Part shown: positions 6,936-8,076 of the stretch, piece by piece
How positions within the stretch are numbered: the stretch's first letter is position 1
How the letters are laid out: every line of letters begins with the position of its first letter
Source: Bifidobacterium breve
Lineage (GTDB): Bacteria; Actinomycetota; Actinomycetes; S36-B12
Length of the DNA stretch: 8,076 nt
Direction: 5' to 3'
Assembly (NCBI GenBank): GCA_945900705.1
Contig: CAMDKJ010000072.1
Coordinates: 1 to 8,076, forward strand
Translations under genes and position numbers: made by a program
The notes under the pieces: model-generated
What the model saw: only the letters and a program-made list of their open reading frames with translations
Database searches by the model: none
What the model was told of the DNA's origin: nothing

Positions 6936-7625
6936 TCAAATGTCGGTGATGCGAACCCCGGTGTGCGCCTTGTAACGACGATTCATTGCGATCAGGTTCG
7001 CGGTCAGCGCCTCAACCTGATGGCAGTTACGCAACCGGCCCGCAAAGATCCCCCGCATGCCAGGGATGCGGTTGGCTAGGGCTTGCACAATGTCGGTCGC
7101 GGCGCGGTCATCACCGAGCACCAAGACATCGGTATCGATTGAGTCCACAGTTTCATCGAGCAGGAGTACCGCCGAGATGTGGTGGAAAGCTCCGACCACC
7201 TGGCTATCGGGTAGCAAAGTAGCGGCTTGCTGCGCGGCGGAGCCTTCATCAACGGCTATGGCAAACACCCCTTGCTTATCAAATCCGAGCGGATTTACGC
7301 AGTCAATTAGTATTTTCCCGGCCAATTCGGCCCGCAGTGAAGCCAGTAAGTCACCGTGACCATCCCAGGGGATCGCCGCGATAATTACGTCCGAAGTAGC
7401 AGCACAATCTTGGTTACTGGCACCGGTAACACCATGACCCAAACTCGCCGCTGAGTCTTGTGCACGAGTTGCATCACGCGAACCAAGGACTACTTGGTGA
7501 CCCGCTATCGCTAACCGCCGCGCGAGACCTCGGCCTTGTTCACCGGTGCCACCGAGTACACCAATGCGCAAATTGGCAACGTCAGGAAGTATGCGTGGGT
7601 CAGGAGTTACTACTGCATCAGTCAT
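6936..7625 (-). CDS. npdG: F420-dependent NADP reductase (F420H2:NADP+ oxidoreductase)
   Basis: Transfers hydride between NADP(H) and coenzyme F420, supplying F420H2 or NADPH in the cytoplasm. From the ATG at 7625 it has 229 residues. The N-terminal Rossmann fold shows IGVLGGTGEQGRGLARRLA (21-39), followed by LGSRDATRA (47-55), where Ser49-Arg50 suits the NADPH 2'-phosphate. Family segments follow: AAIPWDGH (83-90), DCVNPLGFDKQG (108-119), GAFHHISAVLL (145-155), DTDVLVLGDD (164-173) and the C-terminal PGMRGIFAGRLRN with NRRYKAH (188-221). An in-frame GTG at 7652 would add nine residues. I prefer 7625 because the extension lacks a ribosome site and a CATTAT box (4/6) lies 8 nt upstream of the ATG, suggesting a leaderless or nearly leaderless mRNA. 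It implies that the host makes or uses F420. Convergent with panB, 4-bp gap. Confidence 0.92.
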   Translation of the reverse strand: MTDAVVTPDPRILPDVANLRIGVLGGTGEQGRGLARRLAIAGHQVVLGSRDATRAQDSAASLGHGVTGASNQDCAATSDVIIAAIPWDGHGDLLASLRAELAGKILIDCVNPLGFDKQGVFAIAVDEGSAAQQAATLLPDSQVVGAFHHISAVLLLDETVDSIDTDVLVLGDDRAATDIVQALANRIPGMRGIFAGRLRNCHQVEALTANLIAMNRRYKAHTGVRITDI

Positions 7626-7788
7626 AGTGCGAAATAATGTCAGATGTTGCACATAAGGACCAATCGGGGCTGGCTAATTGCGTTATTACCCGGGAAAAAA
7701 AGTGCATCGCATAGCACGCGCGCGACACGAAATGACACACCGACATGAAAATGCACGAATTTCACCATGTTTTCTGTCAGAGTTCTAC

Positions 7789-7802
7789 TGCAGGTTCCTG
7801 CA
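7789..7802. promoter_or_regulatory. 14-bp palindrome before the histone-like gene
   Basis: TGCAGG-TT-CCTGCA has perfect 6-bp arms around a 2-bp centre, with further matching CT/AG bases outside. A 2-nt loop is too short for a stable RNA hairpin, so a protein-binding site is likelier. It lies 34-47 nt upstream of the GTG at 7836, near where a promoter or early leader would be. Confidence 0.45.
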
Positions 7803-7824
7803 ACAGAGCTGGGACCTACGACAC

Positions 7825-7830
7825 GGGAGG
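7825..7830 (+). promoter_or_regulatory. Ribosome binding site of the histone-like gene
   Basis: GGGAGG lies 5 nt before the GTG at 7836. This near-consensus site decides the start of the truncated gene and is strong evidence that the low-complexity frame is really translated. Confidence 0.8.
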
Positions 7831-7835
7831 CAAAC

Positions 7836-8076
7836 GTGGCGGCAGTAAAGAAGGCGGCCAAGAAGGCGCCGGCGAAAAAGGCAGTACGTAAGGTAGCCAA
7901 GAAGGCTGTAAAGCGCCCAGCAAAGAAGGCAGCAAAGCGCCCAGCAAAGAAGGCCGCAAAGAAGGCTGCAAAGCGCCCAGCAAAGAAGGCAGCAAAGCGC
8001 CCAGCAAAGAAAGCCGCAAAGCGCCCAGCAAAGAAGGCAGCAAAGCGCCCAGCAAAGAAAGCCGCAAAGCGCCCAG
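7836..8076 (+). CDS. Lys/Ala/Pro-rich histone H1-like nucleoid protein, partial (3' end beyond right edge)
   Basis: Probably a DNA-compacting, histone H1-like basic protein. Eighty residues from the GTG at 7836 to the edge are visible, made almost only of Ala, Lys, Pro and Arg with four Val and no acidic or aromatic residue. The first 28 residues are irregular (VAAVKKAAKKAPAKKAVRK and on). From residue 29, an octapeptide AKKAAKRP recurs (29-36, 49-56, 57-64, 65-72, 73-80), with one 12-residue variant at 37-48. Such tails resemble eukaryotic H1 C-termini, the C-terminal arm of actinobacterial HupB/HupS and Hc1/Hc2-like proteins, and bind DNA electrostatically. Here the tail begins at the start codon, with no folded HU domain before it; a folded domain could follow beyond the edge. 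A GGGAGG ribosome site supports expression. Function is inferred from composition only. Confidence 0.8.
   Translation, partial: MAAVKKAAKKAPAKKAVRKVAKKAVKRPAKKAAKRPAKKAAKKAAKRPAKKAAKRPAKKAAKRPAKKAAKRPAKKAAKRP
7920..8076 (+). repeat. 24-bp tandem coding repeats with a 48-bp higher-order period
   Basis: Units encode AKKAAKRP. From 7980, two synonymous versions alternate: one with AAG AAG GCA GCA (7980-8003, 8028-8051) and one with AAG AAA GCC GCA (8004-8027, 8052-8075). The true period is therefore 48 bp, a sign of recent duplication of a two-unit block. The array continues past the window edge. Copy number may vary between strains and may be misassembled from short reads. Confidence 0.9.

Larger units (their letters stand above)
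7626..7835. promoter_or_regulatory. Regulatory gap between npdG and the histone-like gene
   Basis: This roughly 210-bp divergent gap has no convincing gene. It holds an imperfect direct repeat (CGACACGAAATGACAC at 7723-7738 and CGACATGAAAATGCAC at 7741-7756, starts 18 bp apart), a dyad TGAAA-N9-TTTCA (7746-7764), and the palindrome at 7789-7802. For npdG, a weak minus-strand pair TTGGTC - 18 bp - CATTAT is visible. I could not identify a clear -35/-10 pair for the histone-like gene. Confidence 0.45.

Noticed and set aside
7640..7900. Minus-strand hydrophobic 86-codon frame resembling a membrane peptide
   Set aside because: Its hydrophobic start is antisense to the first histone-like codons, and the rest runs through the regulatory gap without a ribosome site.
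7816..8067. Minus-strand Leu/Ser/Pro repeat protein (LLGALLPS units)
   Set aside because: It is the antisense of the Lys/Ala repeat; the plus frame has the ribosome site and the histone-like composition.
7920..8076. CRISPR-like array
   Set aside because: The repeats are contiguous, without spacers, in frame and keep the same peptide; this is a coding tandem repeat.

Overview
The window looks like the chromosome of an actinobacterium (Actinomycetota) of moderately high GC. The evidence is gene content and protein similarity as I recall it: a GlnA2-type glutamine synthetase close to panB (also close together in mycobacteria), a fused glutamine-dependent NAD synthetase, an F420-dependent NADP reductase, and a start that looks leaderless. 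F420 enzymes are typical of Actinomycetota and archaea, and the remaining genes are bacterial. I cannot place it below phylum.

Layout. Positions 1-1815 (minus strand) hold a two-gene unit: a GlnA2-like glutamine synthetase followed by a class-I glutamine amidotransferase whose GTG start overlaps the glnA stop; the amidotransferase runs off the left edge. A 62-bp divergent gap leads to nadE (plus, 1878-3599). Its 3' end overlaps by 35 bp the end of a convergent two-gene unit (minus, 3565-5912): a 14-helix DHA2-type MFS exporter followed 2 nt later by a TetR-family repressor. A near-perfect 15-bp dyad sits upstream of the exporter, beside its -10 box, and is the obvious candidate operator. The divergent gene is panB (plus; I place its start at 6068). 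It ends 4 bp from the end of the convergent F420:NADPH oxidoreductase gene (minus, 6936-7625). After a roughly 210-bp regulatory gap, a Lys/Ala/Arg/Pro-rich histone H1-like gene starts at 7836 (plus) and is cut by the right edge.

How the genes fit together. NAD synthesis (nadE), the pantothenate/CoA branch (panB), F420/NADP redox balance and glutamine or gamma-glutamyl metabolism form a housekeeping cofactor/nitrogen neighbourhood. The exporter plus TetR pair looks like a self-regulated accessory cassette placed between nadE and panB. I found no RNA genes, IS elements, CRISPR arrays or clear phage genes. No wholly new system is evident. The points most worth a second look are the GlnA2/amidotransferase coupling, an Asn in PanB where a substrate-binding Lys is expected, the operator, and the repeat-built histone-like protein.
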